The position numbers and the translations under genes are program-made. Shown piece after piece: positions 44,797 to 57,925 of a stretch of 64,000 nucleotides of DNA. The notes beneath the pieces were generated by a model, which had not been told where the DNA came from, did not search any database, and saw nothing but the letters and a program-made list of their open reading frames with translations. This DNA comes from Rhynchonema sp. JSB1_4 (taxonomy: Eukaryota > Nematoda > Chromadorea > Monhysterida > Xyalidae): NCBI GenBank assembly GCA_030248065.1, contig JASAMV010007963.1, positions 124,001 through 188,000 on the forward strand, given 5' to 3'. Position 1 is the stretch's first letter, and every line of letters starts with the position of its first letter.

Positions 44797-46437
44797 TCAC
44801 TCAACAGCCTTCCACGTGCCATTGGTGGTGGGCGGTGGTCGATCGAAAGTTCTCAACGATTCAGTGCGTCGCATCACCGAACATCCCGCCCGTCTCACAT
44901 TCACGATTGACTCCATATCTTGTTCCTGCCGCCTGTCGGCTTCGATCAGAAACGAACCGTGATCCGTTATCGAAGCCTGCACAGATACAGCCTTTTAGAC
45001 TCTCCTAACGGATGCTCTCTCTCAGGGAATGAGAAGCCCCAGAATCCCATCCTCCCATTTTGCTGGGACTGATTGTTTAGTCGTCAACGACAATCGTCAA
45101 CTCTGGTCGTCATGTCAAGCAGCCCTGAATGAGCGTCAGAAACATTAATATGTATTTGGGGCTGAGTTGACGACATGAATATAAGCCCAACATACAGAAG
45201 CTAGTGGGATTACAGTAGAACACGGCCATCTTGTGATGAAGACACCAAAATGCTTGAATCTCGTCAATTTGATACCAAGAATACAGAAACGTGCCTGCAA
45301 CGTGTCAGCATCGAACTCGCTGGGCAGCTTGAACACCCGACGCAGCGTGCGCATTGTGCGACAGTTGAGACCGTTGGACACACAGCCGCCAACCTGAGTA
45401 TGAAAATTGTGATGCCTTTAGACGCTTATTCTAAACTGGTTGACGCATGTCATACAATTACTACCTTTTCATCCTTTGCGAGTCGCAATTTGCACCCTAA
45501 ACAATGTATAGTGAACAAACGGACAGAAATCATATAACTGTCGTTGAAACATCAGCCAACCTGTCTGCTGGCTTCGATGATGACCATGTTCAATGATGAT
45601 ATGACCTTCATTTCCAATTTCCAGAATGAACAACTATCGATCGGAATCTGAACGCCGTCCGAATCCGTGATCGAACTGAGACCGATTTGCCATGCGTAGT
45701 TGGTCTGTTTGATACCGTCGAGTTTGCGCACCTGCAAAAACCGGTTACCTGGTTCGCGTCAGGTGGCATGGTTCATGCTTGGAATATAAGGCATACTTTC
45801 AGGAGTTGACTTGGGAAAGCTAAGATCAATGAAGGTTACAGAATCAGAGGTACGGTACATCAAAACTTGGTGATTGGCCAGGTTGGACACTCGACACCGT
45901 ATAAAAAGGTCACTTGTGTTTCTGACCACAGACCTTTCAATGTCACCAGCCACTAATTTTGACAAGTGAAAGATATTCAACAGCTGTGTTGAAAGCACCT
46001 GAGTGGCATTTGTATTAAGCCTGACAGACGGTTACTGCAAAAAGGATTGGGTGACCATGACCAAGGTCACCAACTTTCTCGCCAGAGTTCTTTCGAGAAA
46101 AACAGAGTATACCCAAAAACGCACATCTGAATTCTTTCTGACATTCTTCAGATAGCTGAACTCCAAGTTCGCTCTGAACTTCTCTCCATCCACCTCACAC
46201 CGAGCGTAGCCGTTGTGATTAAAGGGCCAGTCCCACAACAATTGATTGGGATTCAAAGTTGCGGCAGATTCGCGAATTTCATGATCCAATCGTTCACGCT
46301 GTCGCTCCTGTTCAATTGTGATGCCGTTTGCCGTCGATGGCGTTGATTCACTGTGACATTTCGTTAGCACCGGTTTGGATTGAGGATCGGCCGTGGACAT
46401 TACTTTTTTGGTATTGTTTTGAATTGTGGCCAACGCA
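44797..46437 (-). CDS. Alpha-crystallin/HSP20-domain protein, 5' end missing
   Basis: Four exons on the minus strand join in phase: 46437-46143, 45731-45561, 45393-45295 and 44976-44797, giving about 247 residues. The N-terminal part is Ser/Thr/Gln-rich, then LLWDWPFNHNGYARCEVDG. The HSP20 domain is recognised from LEMKVISSLNMVIIEA, then LRRVFKLPSEFDADTLQ, then ASITDHGSFLIEADRR, the usual late strands of small heat-shock proteins. A basic, Ser/Pro-containing tail ends GTWKAVE. Small heat-shock proteins are ATP-independent holdases; this one is longer than most, which suggests a specialised or muscle-type member. Intron 3 uses a GC donor (CAG|GCACGT). The first exon here starts with one base of a split codon, so at least one upstream exon exists that I could not place. 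Confidence 0.7.
45076..45186. mobile_element. MITE of the GTCGTCAA family, in HSP20-gene intron 3
   Basis: Short complementary ends are TAGTCGTCAACGACAATCGT and GAGTTGACGACATGAATATA, close to the family seen at 48650-48772 and 17920-18002. It lies between the third and fourth exons of the HSP20-domain gene. Confidence 0.55.
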
Positions 46438-48649
46438 CTGTTCAATGAAATTCAAGTATATGTATGAGCAGATTGATCGTTGCTGGTCTGATTCTTTGGT
46501 GAATAACTCGTTTGGCAGGTGAATTCCGGAATTTTCGATGTACTGTATATGCTGAAATTTTGAACACAACTGTTCGGGTCTATTTGTCCGTGGGTGACGT
46601 GATTTTGCGTACGTGTAATTCTGAACAACATGGGATAAAATGCAGCCGATAACAGCAGCTGACAAATTGTCACAAGACATGTCACAACGCAACTTTGGTT
46701 CCGGAATTGCGTTGGTGTTTGCAGTACATCCAAACCCCCAATTTTTGACACGGTAGGTGGTCACGTATTAAAGAAGGCTAATAGTCATTCGCACACAGAG
46801 GAACAACACTCAGTGGCCGAAAACAACAACGTGCAAAAATGAAAGATTAACAGCGCTAAAAACTTTCAGCTTTTCGCTCGCTTGTCAAGCAGGTTGAGTT
46901 GAGAAGAGCCGAAAAGTCAATAACTTGATGCCCCTGCTTGTTCCCTTTGTTCAAAACACGTGCGCGCGCCGACCAAATGGTTTATGCGAAAACTAAATAT
47001 CGGGCGCAACCTGCTGAAGATGGAGGTCTGTGTTCAAAGATGATGGATAAATCGGATTTTGAAGGACAGACATTTCGGCATGCGGCTCCGGACCAGGATC
47101 CATTTTCCAAGTTCTTGGGTACTTGTAAACACATGGAGCGATATCATATACTGTACGTGGTGATCGGATCGGATCGGATGTGATCTGCCTTGGTTACGTG
47201 ACTTTTTTGAATTAAAATTAAATGCGTCCCTAAACAACATGTTCAGATCGGATTAGACTTACAATACGCCCACCTGCTGCTACATAAAAAGTCAAATATG
47301 CACTTTGAGTTTTTTAGTGTTTTGAGGATTCACATTTCAAGTGGCTTTTGAACGCGCACGCAAACAGTGACTGATTCGGAACGGGTGGTCGCAAAAAACG
47401 CTTTTTGACGAGATGTTCATAAAGTGAGTCAGCTGGTTTTCAAAGTCGTAAACATTTTTCCATCTGGGATTTTACCAGTCAACCACCTGTGCTGCTTTTT
47501 CTGAAAAAATGTAGAAATACCAAAATTGCGAAAGGTTTTGGCAACCATAATGTTTTCCGATAAATGCCAGCAAAACGATTATGGCAAACGTTGCATTTGA
47601 AGAAATCGAATGAAGGACAGGCTGCTGTGCGGGGGGTTATCGATGAAGGCATTTCCAATTCTGAAGCGAATTTCAGTGTCCACAGACGTATACGCAACTT
47701 TCTGGTACAAGTCACAAGAGTAGCGTTCATGGTTATGGGCGATTCTAGGTAGGGCGCGCAGGGCAGGGCGAGCGCGAAAAATGTAAGGCCGCATTCACTA
47801 ATGCGTCCCGGAACGCTCCAATAGTTTCAACGTTGAAACGTCATGGTATAGGTGAATCTAAGTCATGGACAAGCATGTTTTGAGCACTGCGATGTCAGAG
47901 TCGAATAGCACGTTATGTGCCAGTATCAGGAATAGATTCGCGTAGTGCATCGAAAACTAAAAAATCCAGTAGTGTTATGTATCGTAACGCGGTGACAAAC
48001 TGCGCAGTTGCAAAACTCGTAGTGCTTGGTCACTGCGTAAACCGAGTTCGAACAACGTGCAAGTGCCGGGTTTCAATTTTCGTAACCGACCCGATACCCA
48101 GCACGTGCTTGCACAAAAACAGGCCACAAAACGACAAATTGGGCAGCAGCAGCAACGGAAGGAACTTGTCGAAATGCAACCTCACAAGGGGTGGATTGGA
48201 TTTTACACATTTTTGCCGTGTTAGCACTGTATCCCTTTTTTACAATCACCAAAAAATAACGGACATACAAGTTAGTAAACTCGATCAGTTGAATGTAGTT
48301 TCTTTTTCGAACACGCGACTTCTGGGTGAAGCAGTGGGTTTCTGGGCTGGCACGAGGCGAAAGTCAATGTCAGCGACCACAGAGACAGGCACAACAACAC
48401 CGCAGGAATGTAAAACTCGCGTCGCCTGAAGCTTATGTGCTCACACACAACAGCTTCAGTTGTATACTGGCAGCGCAGTGTGTGTGAACGAAGAACAGCC
48501 TGGAAACGTAAAGTCGTAAGATTATTGGGTGTCAGTTTTCAGGAGCCACTTATGCAAAACTCGGTGGTTGAGCTGAATTTCTTCGCTTTTCGCTTTTTTG
48601 CGCGAGACCACTGGAGCGGCCTATAATCATGTGGTCAACGGACATTGTT

Positions 48650-48772
48650 AACGCTGGTCGCCAACGCAGCTTGATGTCATGTATTATTTCATCGCGCTCA
48701 TTCAGGGCTGCTTTGGTCTGGCTGCGTTTGACGACTAACGTAGACGATTTGCGTTGATGACTAAGCAATTAG
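48650..48772. mobile_element. MITE of the GTCGTCAA family, intergenic
   Basis: The interior (TTCATCGCGCTCATTCAGGG) and right end (TTTGACGACTAACG) match other members of the family. No other feature can be supported between 46438 and 50277. Several 60-170 codon frames there have no family resemblance or splice support. Confidence 0.55.
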
Positions 48773-50277
48773 CCACCGAGGGTGAAGTGCTCACAGATAA
48801 AAGCACTATGTGCGACTTGACTTAACGTGCTGTCGTTTTACAACTAGTGTTTTGTTTCGCACAATGTGCACCTCGACCCGTAGAATTGAGTTTTTCGAGA
48901 GTATGCAACAACTACCCAGAAGTTCGAAGAACCATGAGAAAACATTGGTTCCATTTCCAAACCCCACCACGTTCGTCAGGTTTAAGATCGGTTTGGCACG
49001 TGCGCTCGCTTGTTGCCATGAGGAAAGCGATCCACTTGTGCGAGAACTAACACGAAAAGTGGTCGATCATCATTATAATGGCCCACTTTGTGCGCTTGGA
49101 TGCCATGCGCGGACACCTCACTGAGCCTGAACGTGTACTTTTGCGCCAGGTTCCAGTCGGTTCCTAACACCCAGTTCTCGACGCTTTTCACACAAAATTC
49201 AGTTGTACTCGATAACAATGCAGCAACTTTTTCCTTTATGATGGAACACCGTTCCGACGTTGATGGCTTGCCGCGTACTGTTAGCAATTATTGAGGCAAA
49301 ATACGTACGAAACAAAGAATGACCCTTCAGTAAAAGCATATGCTGAAAAAGTATAGACTATGTGGAAGGGCTGTGCAAAATGGGAAACAGAAACTAAAAG
49401 TAATGGTCAGAAGTAAGTGCTGAAACCGAGCTCTTTCCAGGTAATCTCACTGTCACCTGTCAAAAAAAGACTGCAGACAATAAAAATAGCAAAACATGAC
49501 GCTCAGTGACATTTTGACCCAGACGCTGTGTTCCTTGCCTGTGCTGTGTGTCACAGACTTGCGTGAAGTGTGCCTGATCTGATATTTGGCCAGTTTCGTT
49601 CGCACCGTAAAGGGATGGCTTCATTTTCAAAATTTGCACCGACTTTCTGATGATTCCACACGTGAGCAGGTGTGGACTTCGATTCTGATCCAAAAACCAA
49701 ATCTGCGTAGAATCAACTGGGTGACCCCCAGGCCAGGCTCGGCTGTCGTGTTGTATATTCAGAACAGCAGTTTGATTTGCCTGAACGCATTCGGGTAATT
49801 GTTAATCTTGACATTTACATAATCTTGAAATTCTCAAACTTGCTATTCCATTGGACCCAGAATCTAGGGAAGGGTGTGCACACTGGGTGCAGTACGCTTG
49901 TGTGGTAGATTCTTCTCAACGTTTTCGCATTCAAAGGCAGAGATGCGAGCAAAAAACACGATGCGACTTTGTTTTGCACCTCATGGTTCGAGCCCAATCA
50001 GTTTGTGTGGGTGCGTGTGACATTGAGCGCAGCTTGACTATTTAACCGGTTGTACCGAAGTGCGGGAACCGGCAGGTGGCCCTTTGGGCATGGATTTGTG
50101 CATGAGGGACAGTAGATGTATATAAAAACCATGGAATCATTTCATCACCGCTGCTGAATAACAGACATCAATCATGCATAGTATGTACATCACAGAACTA
50201 AACTATGAAATCACACAATGATTATAACTATACCCTTACAATACAATGGCACCCGCACCAGATGTAATAAAATATGT

Positions 50278-53200
50278 TTATTCCAACACCAAATCAGAAT
50301 AGTTCGTTGGATTTTCATAGACGCTGAGTTGTTTCACGGCATTCAAGCGTGTGGGAGTACACCAGCTGCAACATGGACATAATGATGGGTATATACAAAT
50401 GGGCAATTGTAGCAAGCGTTCACCATTTGAACACCGTCGAAAATTTCAATGTATTTGTTGCGAAACTCGGTTATTTTACAGACGGAGTTTTAGGTACTAA
50501 CTACTATTTTGGTTCGCCTAATATGAACTTGCGTACAGGGAGGGATATTGGGGCAACCTATCACACCTTTGTTTTATCCAAAACAGAGGAGAGCCTGTCC
50601 CCAATATTTGTGTAGACCCACGACCATAAAACATGTGAGTCACAGCTGAACAACGGGAAATAAAACCAAAAGTGTCTCACTCCGTGTAACTCTATCCTTC
50701 CTAACCAAAACTAAGCAATAAAGAAACACTCTGAGGGAGATTCATTTCGCACGACACGGCATATGTGTGTACCACACAGGGAACGAACGGGTTAAGTTTA
50801 GTTCCGAAGTCAATGTCTTACTTGAAAGATATCCCCAAAATTTTAACCCAGTATTGTATGTTCACATTCATCCCTTCACTATACCGATGCTTGACAGTAC
50901 CTTTGGGCAGCCAGTTGCTCCGAAGTGCTGGCATCTTCCTCTGTAGCTTGTTCCACTAACAGTGCGCCTGGAAAAACGAAATTCTAGGGGGTTACAGTGT
51001 GTTTGACATAGTTTCTGGATGCCGGTTTGCACATCGCTGCCACAGAAATTGAGTTCGGTTCGTAGTCGTATCGTAACCCAAGTATTTTTTGATATATGCA
51101 TACTGAGGGACTTTGGAAAGTTTAACTTAAGCGAACGTTTCCGATCAACGTCAGCAAAGTGTATACCGGGCCACAGTGGCATACTAGTGGACAGATCGAG
51201 AATTCAACGTCAAACTAAACCGATATTCAATAACCACGAGTCAAGCTACCGTAACCGACCGGCATAGACATTCCCAATTGTGAACGCAAAATCCCTGGCA
51301 GCACCATTGGGCAGCAACTGCATTGGGACATCAATGATTTGCTGTAATGTTGACTTGAGCGCTTCAGCACAGGGAGCCAATTGAGGGTTTGTCATTGCCT
51401 GAAAATTGCAGTTAAAAAATAAATCAGCGATGGTTCAATCACGGCTGCGAGCCATACTAGATGACATAGCACACGTATAGGAACTCCGAGCCACCGAACT
51501 TGCCTTTTCAATCCTGCGTGAAACATCATCCTGCAGGGCATGTAACGCATCGGGGTCCTTGAACAACACACGGCAGAGATCAAGCGACAAAACGTTGGTG
51601 GTGCCTTCCCAGATCGGCAGAACCTGAGTGAATAAAATGAGATGATGAAAAACGAAGGAAAGCAATCTTTCTTTCAATAGGACACGGTTTCTGGAATAAA
51701 AAATTTCAAGGATAACAACCACCCGTATACTGGCAGGCGCAAAAAAACCCGTTTTTTTCCAAAAAAACCAAACCGTTTTTTTTCCGAGACCCGACTATTT
51801 CTCCATTTATTTTTCCGTGGGTACCTTTTCGGTTTTTGATCGGAAAAATATCGGTACTTTATTCCAACTTTGCCAAAAAATTGTAATGCAAAACTGATGA
51901 GTTTTTCGATTTTAGTAAAAAAATTGGATCGAGCACGAAAATTAACCGGCCCAAAATGGGCCAAAAAGCGTGTAAACCAAGTGTTTTCGACTGACTTCAA
52001 CACTCTTCAAGAACACTTTCGTCACTTCGAACAAATTTTGCACTGAAATTGTTATATTTTTCGAAATTACGTTCTTAACTACTGGAAAAATATTTGGAAA
52101 AGGGATTGCATTGCATAATTCGTAAAAAAACCGTTTTTTTTCACGAAAAATAAAAAAACGGTTCTTTATGACAGTATAACCACCCGAAAATCAGTCAGTT
52201 TCAAGGCAGTTTCAAAATTTGTCCAAGTTCCATGTGTAATTTGCAACCAGTACTTCCGTTTTGTGCTCTAACCTGTGCATCCCGGAATGCCGACGGCAGA
52301 CCACTGTCCTCCATGTAACCGAGACCGCCGAAACATTCTAGTCCTTCGCTCACGACGCTCATCGCCTGAAATTGACATGAAGTAAAGAAGCACAATGCGT
52401 GCACAAAGAGTTACATGGCAAAGACAAAACCGGGCGGTCATTGAGCTTTATTCAGCTGGATCAAAAACGTACCTGTACGTCAACCATTGCACAACTGACC
52501 TTCTGTCTCAAAAAATAACGATGTAACCAAAAAGCGGTGCATTCAATGATCAGAACAACAAAAGTTAGTAACAACGTTTCAACAAAACCGCGAACCGACC
52601 GCTTTCGCAGTGAACAGTTTGCAAATGGGTGTCATCAGTCTGAGCATGCGTTGTTGTCCGTCATCGGCTTGTCGTGTTTCGGTCACGCCCAGTAGTTGGA
52701 CACAACCGAGTGTCATCAATGCACATGCACGCGTGTACACCTGTGGAAGGTGCATGTAGTTTATGTAGGTGGGAACCGTACCATCATGATTTGCAGCAAA
52801 GAACATTCACAATGTAAAGTGACCGATCCGGTCTTACCTTTGTCAAGTGCCAATCTCAGTATAAATGGTGGTGGTGGGGGTGGTACCAATTAGCTTCCAA
52901 ATAACCTTATGCAAAAGATACGTGACCAAGACTTAGCCGACCACCAACTTTGGTACTGGCCAGCGTGCAAGCGCCAAGTTTGCTTGCAAATTGTGGGGCG
53001 CCAATGAGCTGCGTCGACTACATTACAATTAGTCAGCCCACCTCCATATCAGCCAATGTCCTCATGTGCAACGGCCAATCGACTAGACGCCGACCGAACG
53101 CCACGCGGCGATGGGCGTAGTCGCGCGCCAGAATGAGCATTCTGTGAATGAAACGGAAGAGAAAATGAGCATTTGTACCTTAAATTGGGACGGAAGATGG

Positions 53201-56200
53201 TTTTTGGGGTTCTGGGACTGCAAAAACAGTCTGCGAAAATGATGAACATGCGCATCAAACGCCAGCTGGTGCGCACTTTGCTGGCATGAACCATCTAGTT
53301 TGGCTTTGGCTTCTCAAATGGTGTATTTGTTAATGCAATGCATTTCTCAAAACTCAACGCCAGCGAAAGAAAAATGAAACATAGCTCACTTTCTCATTCC
53401 ACCAACGGCAGCAATCGAATTGTGCAACCGCGTGATGTTGAGCATATGGGACACTGCACGCACACCGGCTCCGGTTGGGGATAACTGCAAGACGACAGGT
53501 GCTCCTTTGAATTCAGTTGTATGTGCGTGCTTGAGGTGCTAATGGAAAAGATGAAGAGCAATGCAAAATTTGATGATCGAATCCCGAATCCGGCCTGCTG
53601 TTGATACATTTCTTTGGAATGTGGGAGATTTTGGCATGCGGACTTACTGACGCACCTTGGTGGCAACGCTGCCTTCCAACAACAACTCAGCGGTGGGCAC
53701 TTGTCTCGTTCCCAGTTTATCTTTGAGTCGAATAATTTGAATGCCGTTCAATCGATTGCTGTTTGGGTCACGCACACGCACGTAGAACAACGACAGCCCT
53801 CGTGTGCCCTGGCAAGTGTCAAGCGTGTCGCGTACGTGTACCATACAGTGTACCCACTTTTCAGTGACCCTCAAAATGTGAATCCCTGTGCTTCTTTATG
53901 GCGAACAGTTTCGAATTTTACAGCAAACATGTTTCGAGCGACGTTTTTAAATCACCCATTTGATGTGTCTTGTGGCGACTAGCAGTCTAAATTCGCGACC
54001 GAAAATGGTGGTTTCCCAATCATGTCACTATGAAGAGGCTGGACTGTACCTGTATCAACTGTCCGTCACTGTCACATTCCCTGGCCAACGTCAATGTCAT
54101 GTCGGCATCAGTGGCACTCGAGAACCATTTATGTCCGTACAGTTTGTAGGTGCCGTCCGTCATGCGCACTGCTCGTGTGTCCGTGCCGCCTGTAGCATTG
54201 GTGATGATAAAATGTGAAAAATTGTTAGGCCAGGCCACATCTATACTTTGTCGGCATATCAAGGGCACAAGCTCGCCAACGGCACGATGCACCAGACCAC
54301 CTAATAGTTAGTGCGCATTATTGAACGATTTGGGCTGCGATCAGATAAATGCGGAATCGCAAATTTCTGCATTCCGCATTCCGCGTTTATCTGCTCACCT
54401 TTGCGGAATATGAATCTCTGCAAGTAAATTTATGCTTTTGGTCAAACATCTCAGTTGCTGTTTGCGTTAACACGCAACACATTTGAGGTCAGCACGCTGG
54501 ATGTTGTCATCGTCACCCAAGCACGCACCACTAGCAGATAAACGCGGAATACGGAATGCAGAAATCTACCATTCTGCGCTTATCTGCTCACCAATTTCCG
54601 CATTTATCTAATCGCAGCCTTAATTGAGATCATAAATTAGTCCACCGAACAACTTCTTTTTCGAATATCAGGGATCGATAAAAGGATAATAATGTAACGG
54701 CAGTGAGTTTTGCCCGTTTCGGCCTGTTTTCACAGATGGGCGAGGTGCAGATTTTAGTGCTCGAGTGAAACATCACTGTTGAAGTGCAAGCGATAACACT
54801 CGAAAACGCAACCGACCGGCCACGTCCGATCCGCCCGCCCTCTCGGTCATCCACTGACCACTCGTCCAGAACGTGGCTGCGTCGGTACTGGTCAATCGGT
54901 CATACGCCCCGTCCGCGTCAATGTTCAACTCCTCAAAGGCAAACATTGAGATGGGATGACAAGAAATGGGCGTACTTTTTTGTGAATTTGCGTTCTTTTT
55001 TCACAGGCGCATCGAATCGTGCACCATGACACCGTCAGTTCGATTGCAATTACGGACCAGACAAAGACAATTATGCGAGCGACGACACATTTGATCGCAA
55101 CAAACCTGCAACACTTTTGCAGCGCCATCGGTCATCGCGACGGGACATGAGTACAGACCTGACGATGGTGCGTACATGCACAACTTGGCGTATTGATGAA
55201 GCCGGCTGAAACAACGAGGCTTATTCCGCAGTCGTTGACTGACTGGCACAGCACGAAATTTCCTTTGATTTGTGGACAACTCAATTCTAATATTATGTCA
55301 GTCGGGTATGTCATTGATTTGGCTTACAGTAATGTCGTCAAATCACCGCGTCAAATTTTTTCATCAAATCACATGTATTATTTCTCGCGCTCATTTGGGG
55401 CTGATGTATTATCGCTTGATTAGACGAAAAGATTTGACGAATTGATTTGACGACAAAACTATTAGCCATCGATTTGCGGCAGCCAGTCTGCAGTTGCTTG
55501 ACATCAACATGCAAATTGTATCAATAGTTCTCTCAGTTGATAATACAAAAAAACCTAGCAGACGTTCAGGCCAGCTAGACTTGCTGTCCAAAATTAATAG
55601 GCAACATTACATTATGTGACAATATGCTTTCACAACTACTTATCATCCCCAGACCAACGCGGCAGGTCCGATCTCCTGTCTTCGTCGGTAGCCAATCGCC
55701 ACCAGACCCTCCTCGGCCGAAATACACTTCTGTCGATTCCAAGCTTCACACGTGCGCAGTGCATCGATGCGATGACCTGACATGTGAGAATATGTAGAGG
55801 GTCCAGTAATGTAACAGCAGTGAGCTTTGCCCGTTTCGGTTACAGTCCAGCCAAAGAGGCTGAAAACCAACATGACAGTGTCCACCCCACCGCGTCTGGT
55901 CGTCAATCAAAAAGTGTTGTTGTGGTGCAAAATGGCCATTTATGACCAAGATGACAATGTCTTCTCACGTCCTATGTGCACAAACATGCCCAGGCTTGTC
56001 TTAATCTAATTTTTAGGCCACTAGCTTTGACATCTGGGGATTACCCATACCCAGCGAAACCTAGGTGTAGTTAGCTCTCCAAAAATATTAAAATATACAT
56101 TTTTTAATTACTCTGCTCACAACTAATCTTTTGTCACACCCTAGCATCCTTCTAGACCCATACCCCCAAAATGACATTCCCGGTCAGCTCTCTACAACTA

Positions 56201-56816
56201 CATACGGTATGCCTTACCACTCAGACCAACAACACCACTGCATCAGAATGTGCACAAAGTGCGAGCAACAATTAAACACACCCCATGCATCGTAGTGATC
56301 CAATTTCGGTAGATTCAGCTCACATTGTCTGCCGAGGGCATCAATTTCCGATACAATCCGATCTCCAAATCGATTCAGATCCCGATGGATATCGGCGAAT
56401 ATTGCCTGAATTGTTGAATGCAATGAAAGAGAAAACACCGACGATGCCTGGCACCGCGGTCGCCAGCGAAAAACAGTGCACGTTCATTTATTTTGGCAAG
56501 TGTAGTGGCGGCAGCAGAGACATATCGTAATCGTGCGTGGCACGTCAGACCTCACCTTATCCTTCACATTTCTGCGCAGAAACCTCTGCAGCGTGACATC
56601 AGCCGCGTACGGGTTTTGTAGCTGTGGCGGGTCCTGGACGAAATTCCCGAGTTTCACACCGGAATATAAATCGTTGGGATGAACAGGTGGCTCCTTTTCG
56701 GCGAATGTCTCAGTCGTCGTTGATGCCGTGTGTTGTTGACGACGCAAACATATCGTTGGCAGACGAATGCTCGCTTTGAGAGCATCCAACGCCGGCATCT
56801 TCAAAGCTGAAAACAT
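50278..56816 (-). CDS. acdh-11: Acyl-CoA dehydrogenase, ACDH-11/AidB-like
   Basis: Sixteen exons on the minus strand: 56816-56556, 56405-56282, 55776-55640, 55205-55106, 54931-54817, 54189-54050, 53808-53656, 53484-53390, 53141-53042, 52740-52600, 52502-52473, 52365-52273, 51623-51504, 51398-51260, 50967-50901 and 50365-50278, about 633 residues. Motifs: [48 protein letters not shown] (flavin side), [44 protein letters not shown] and [13 protein letters not shown], whose Glu sits where acyl-CoA dehydrogenases carry the catalytic base. The C-terminus is the extended one of the AidB-like branch. The enzyme oxidises fatty acyl-CoA with FAD; C. elegans ACDH-11 limits fatty-acid signalling to desaturase genes in heat adaptation. 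All junctions are in phase except exon 3/4, where a GGGG run (55647-55650) holds one base too many. The intron after exon 13 is GC-AG (AAG|GCAAGT). Confidence 0.88.
51735..52195. repeat. TE remnant in acyl-CoA dehydrogenase intron
   Basis: The ends share GTATAACCACC-like words (GGTTGTTATCC... by 51715 and CAGTATAACCACC by 52183). The interior has AAAACCGTTTTTTT blocks. It is similar in style to 59610-59985, which lies in the Rab gene intron and ends in TATAGTTGCG and CGCAACTATA. These look like related non-autonomous elements. Confidence 0.45.
53844..54048. mobile_element. TA-flanked element forming most of an intron
   Basis: The ends read TACAGTGTACCC and GGCTGGACTGTA, with subterminal complements CAGTGACC and GTCACTATG. 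It occupies 205 of the 241 bases of the intron at 53809-54049. On the coding strand the donor GTACAG begins one base outside the element, so the T of GT and the following bases come from its terminus. Tc1/mariner-like by TA flanks. Related ends are at 35996-36020 and 63896-63922. Confidence 0.65.
54329..54619. mobile_element. Hairpin MITE in acyl-CoA dehydrogenase intron
   Basis: The ends GGCTGCGATCAGATAAATGC and GCATTTATCTAATCGCAGCC are complementary. Inner repeats of CAGATAAACGCGGAAT and its complement give a multi-step hairpin. It lies in the intron at 54190-54816. Confidence 0.75.
55323..55468. mobile_element. MITE of the GTCGTCAA family, in acyl-CoA dehydrogenase intron
   Basis: The ends TAATGTCGTCAAATCA and TGATTTGACGACAAAACTAT are complementary, with a core GCGCTCATTTGGGGC shared with other members. 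It lies in the intron at 55206-55639. Confidence 0.7.
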
Positions 56817-57623
56817 CAGACGGTTGCAGTGTTGATCGGATAAAAGTTGGTCTTTTGAATCGACACATTTTGACAGATGGCAATGGGTTTTCGAACGCAG
56901 CGCGGCAAACAACTTTGAAGCCGGGCAAAGCGAATGCCCTCAGTGAAAATCGATGTAGTTCGTGTGTCTACATCAACAGTCACGCAACGAGGACCAACCG
57001 ATTGCCATGTTGGGATTTCCACTTCGTATTGATAAAAATGACCACTTGTGATCAGATAGCTCGTGGACAACGAGCTTCGAACATCTGCAATCGTTGCTCA
57101 AGTTGGCAATGAAACACGCAAAATTTCCAAGATAATTACTTTTTTATTCAATGCGAAATAATTTTTCATCATCAAAGAAGAGCGAAATGTGAAAAGCAGC
57201 AGCCAGAGAAATTGGGTAAAACTCACCAAGGGTTTTACAATAAAAGGTTGTTTTTACAATCTTTCAGCAAAATATGAAACAATACTTGATCACAGCATCA
57301 TACACGCATGTGCCAATAATAATAATAACAATAAAGTGGACAATAATAATAATAGTGGCAAAACTGTACAATAAGTTATAAAATTGATACAAATTATGAG
57401 AAACGTGATAAATTATATAACACATACAGCAGCTGACGGAAACATAAAGTAAAGCGCGTTCCTATGGATATTAAAAAATCGATAATAAAATTGGCATGTA
57501 TCGAATTTTTTTGATGGAACCTTGCGAAAAAATGTGGAAAGTGTCGAAACGATTTCATCATTATTATTGTCAATACGAAAAAACCAGTCACCACAGCCAA
57601 AACATAGCAGTTGTACGGGTAAA

Positions 57624-57925
57624 GGCAATCTAGCCGCTGATGTCACCGCCGCGAAATCTACAGTAACCAGAGGCCGAGATGTTCCACCGCGTCTCGACTT
57701 AGACATGAAGCGATATTTTCGATCAGTTCGCTCTCTTCGCCACGCGCCCTCTATACTCAGCTCAAAGAAGAATTACACAGGATTTTGAGGCCCCCCAAAA
57801 AATGAGAATCTAAACCCATCTCCGAAGAATATTCTTCCCCCGGCAGAAAAAAATAAAAAAAAAAATAATAAAAAAAAAAACTATACTGTAGATTTCGCGG
57901 CGGTGACATCAGCGGCTGGATTGCC
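57624..57925. mobile_element. TIR element with ~42-bp ends
   Basis: The left end GGCAATCTAGCCGCTGATGT and the right end ACATCAGCGGCTGGATTGCC are near-perfect complements for about 42 bp, continuing through CACCGCCGCGAAATCTAC. The interior contains A-rich low complexity (57848-57882). It is intergenic, between the acyl-CoA dehydrogenase and Rab genes. Nothing else is seen from 56817 to 58675. Confidence 0.7.

Noticed and set aside
47917..48429. 170-codon plus-strand frame
   Set aside because: No signal, domain or splice support; residue composition looks random.
48810..49294. Overlapping plus and minus frames near 49 kb that could be exons
   Set aside because: No frame shows a family motif or a consistent donor/acceptor pair.
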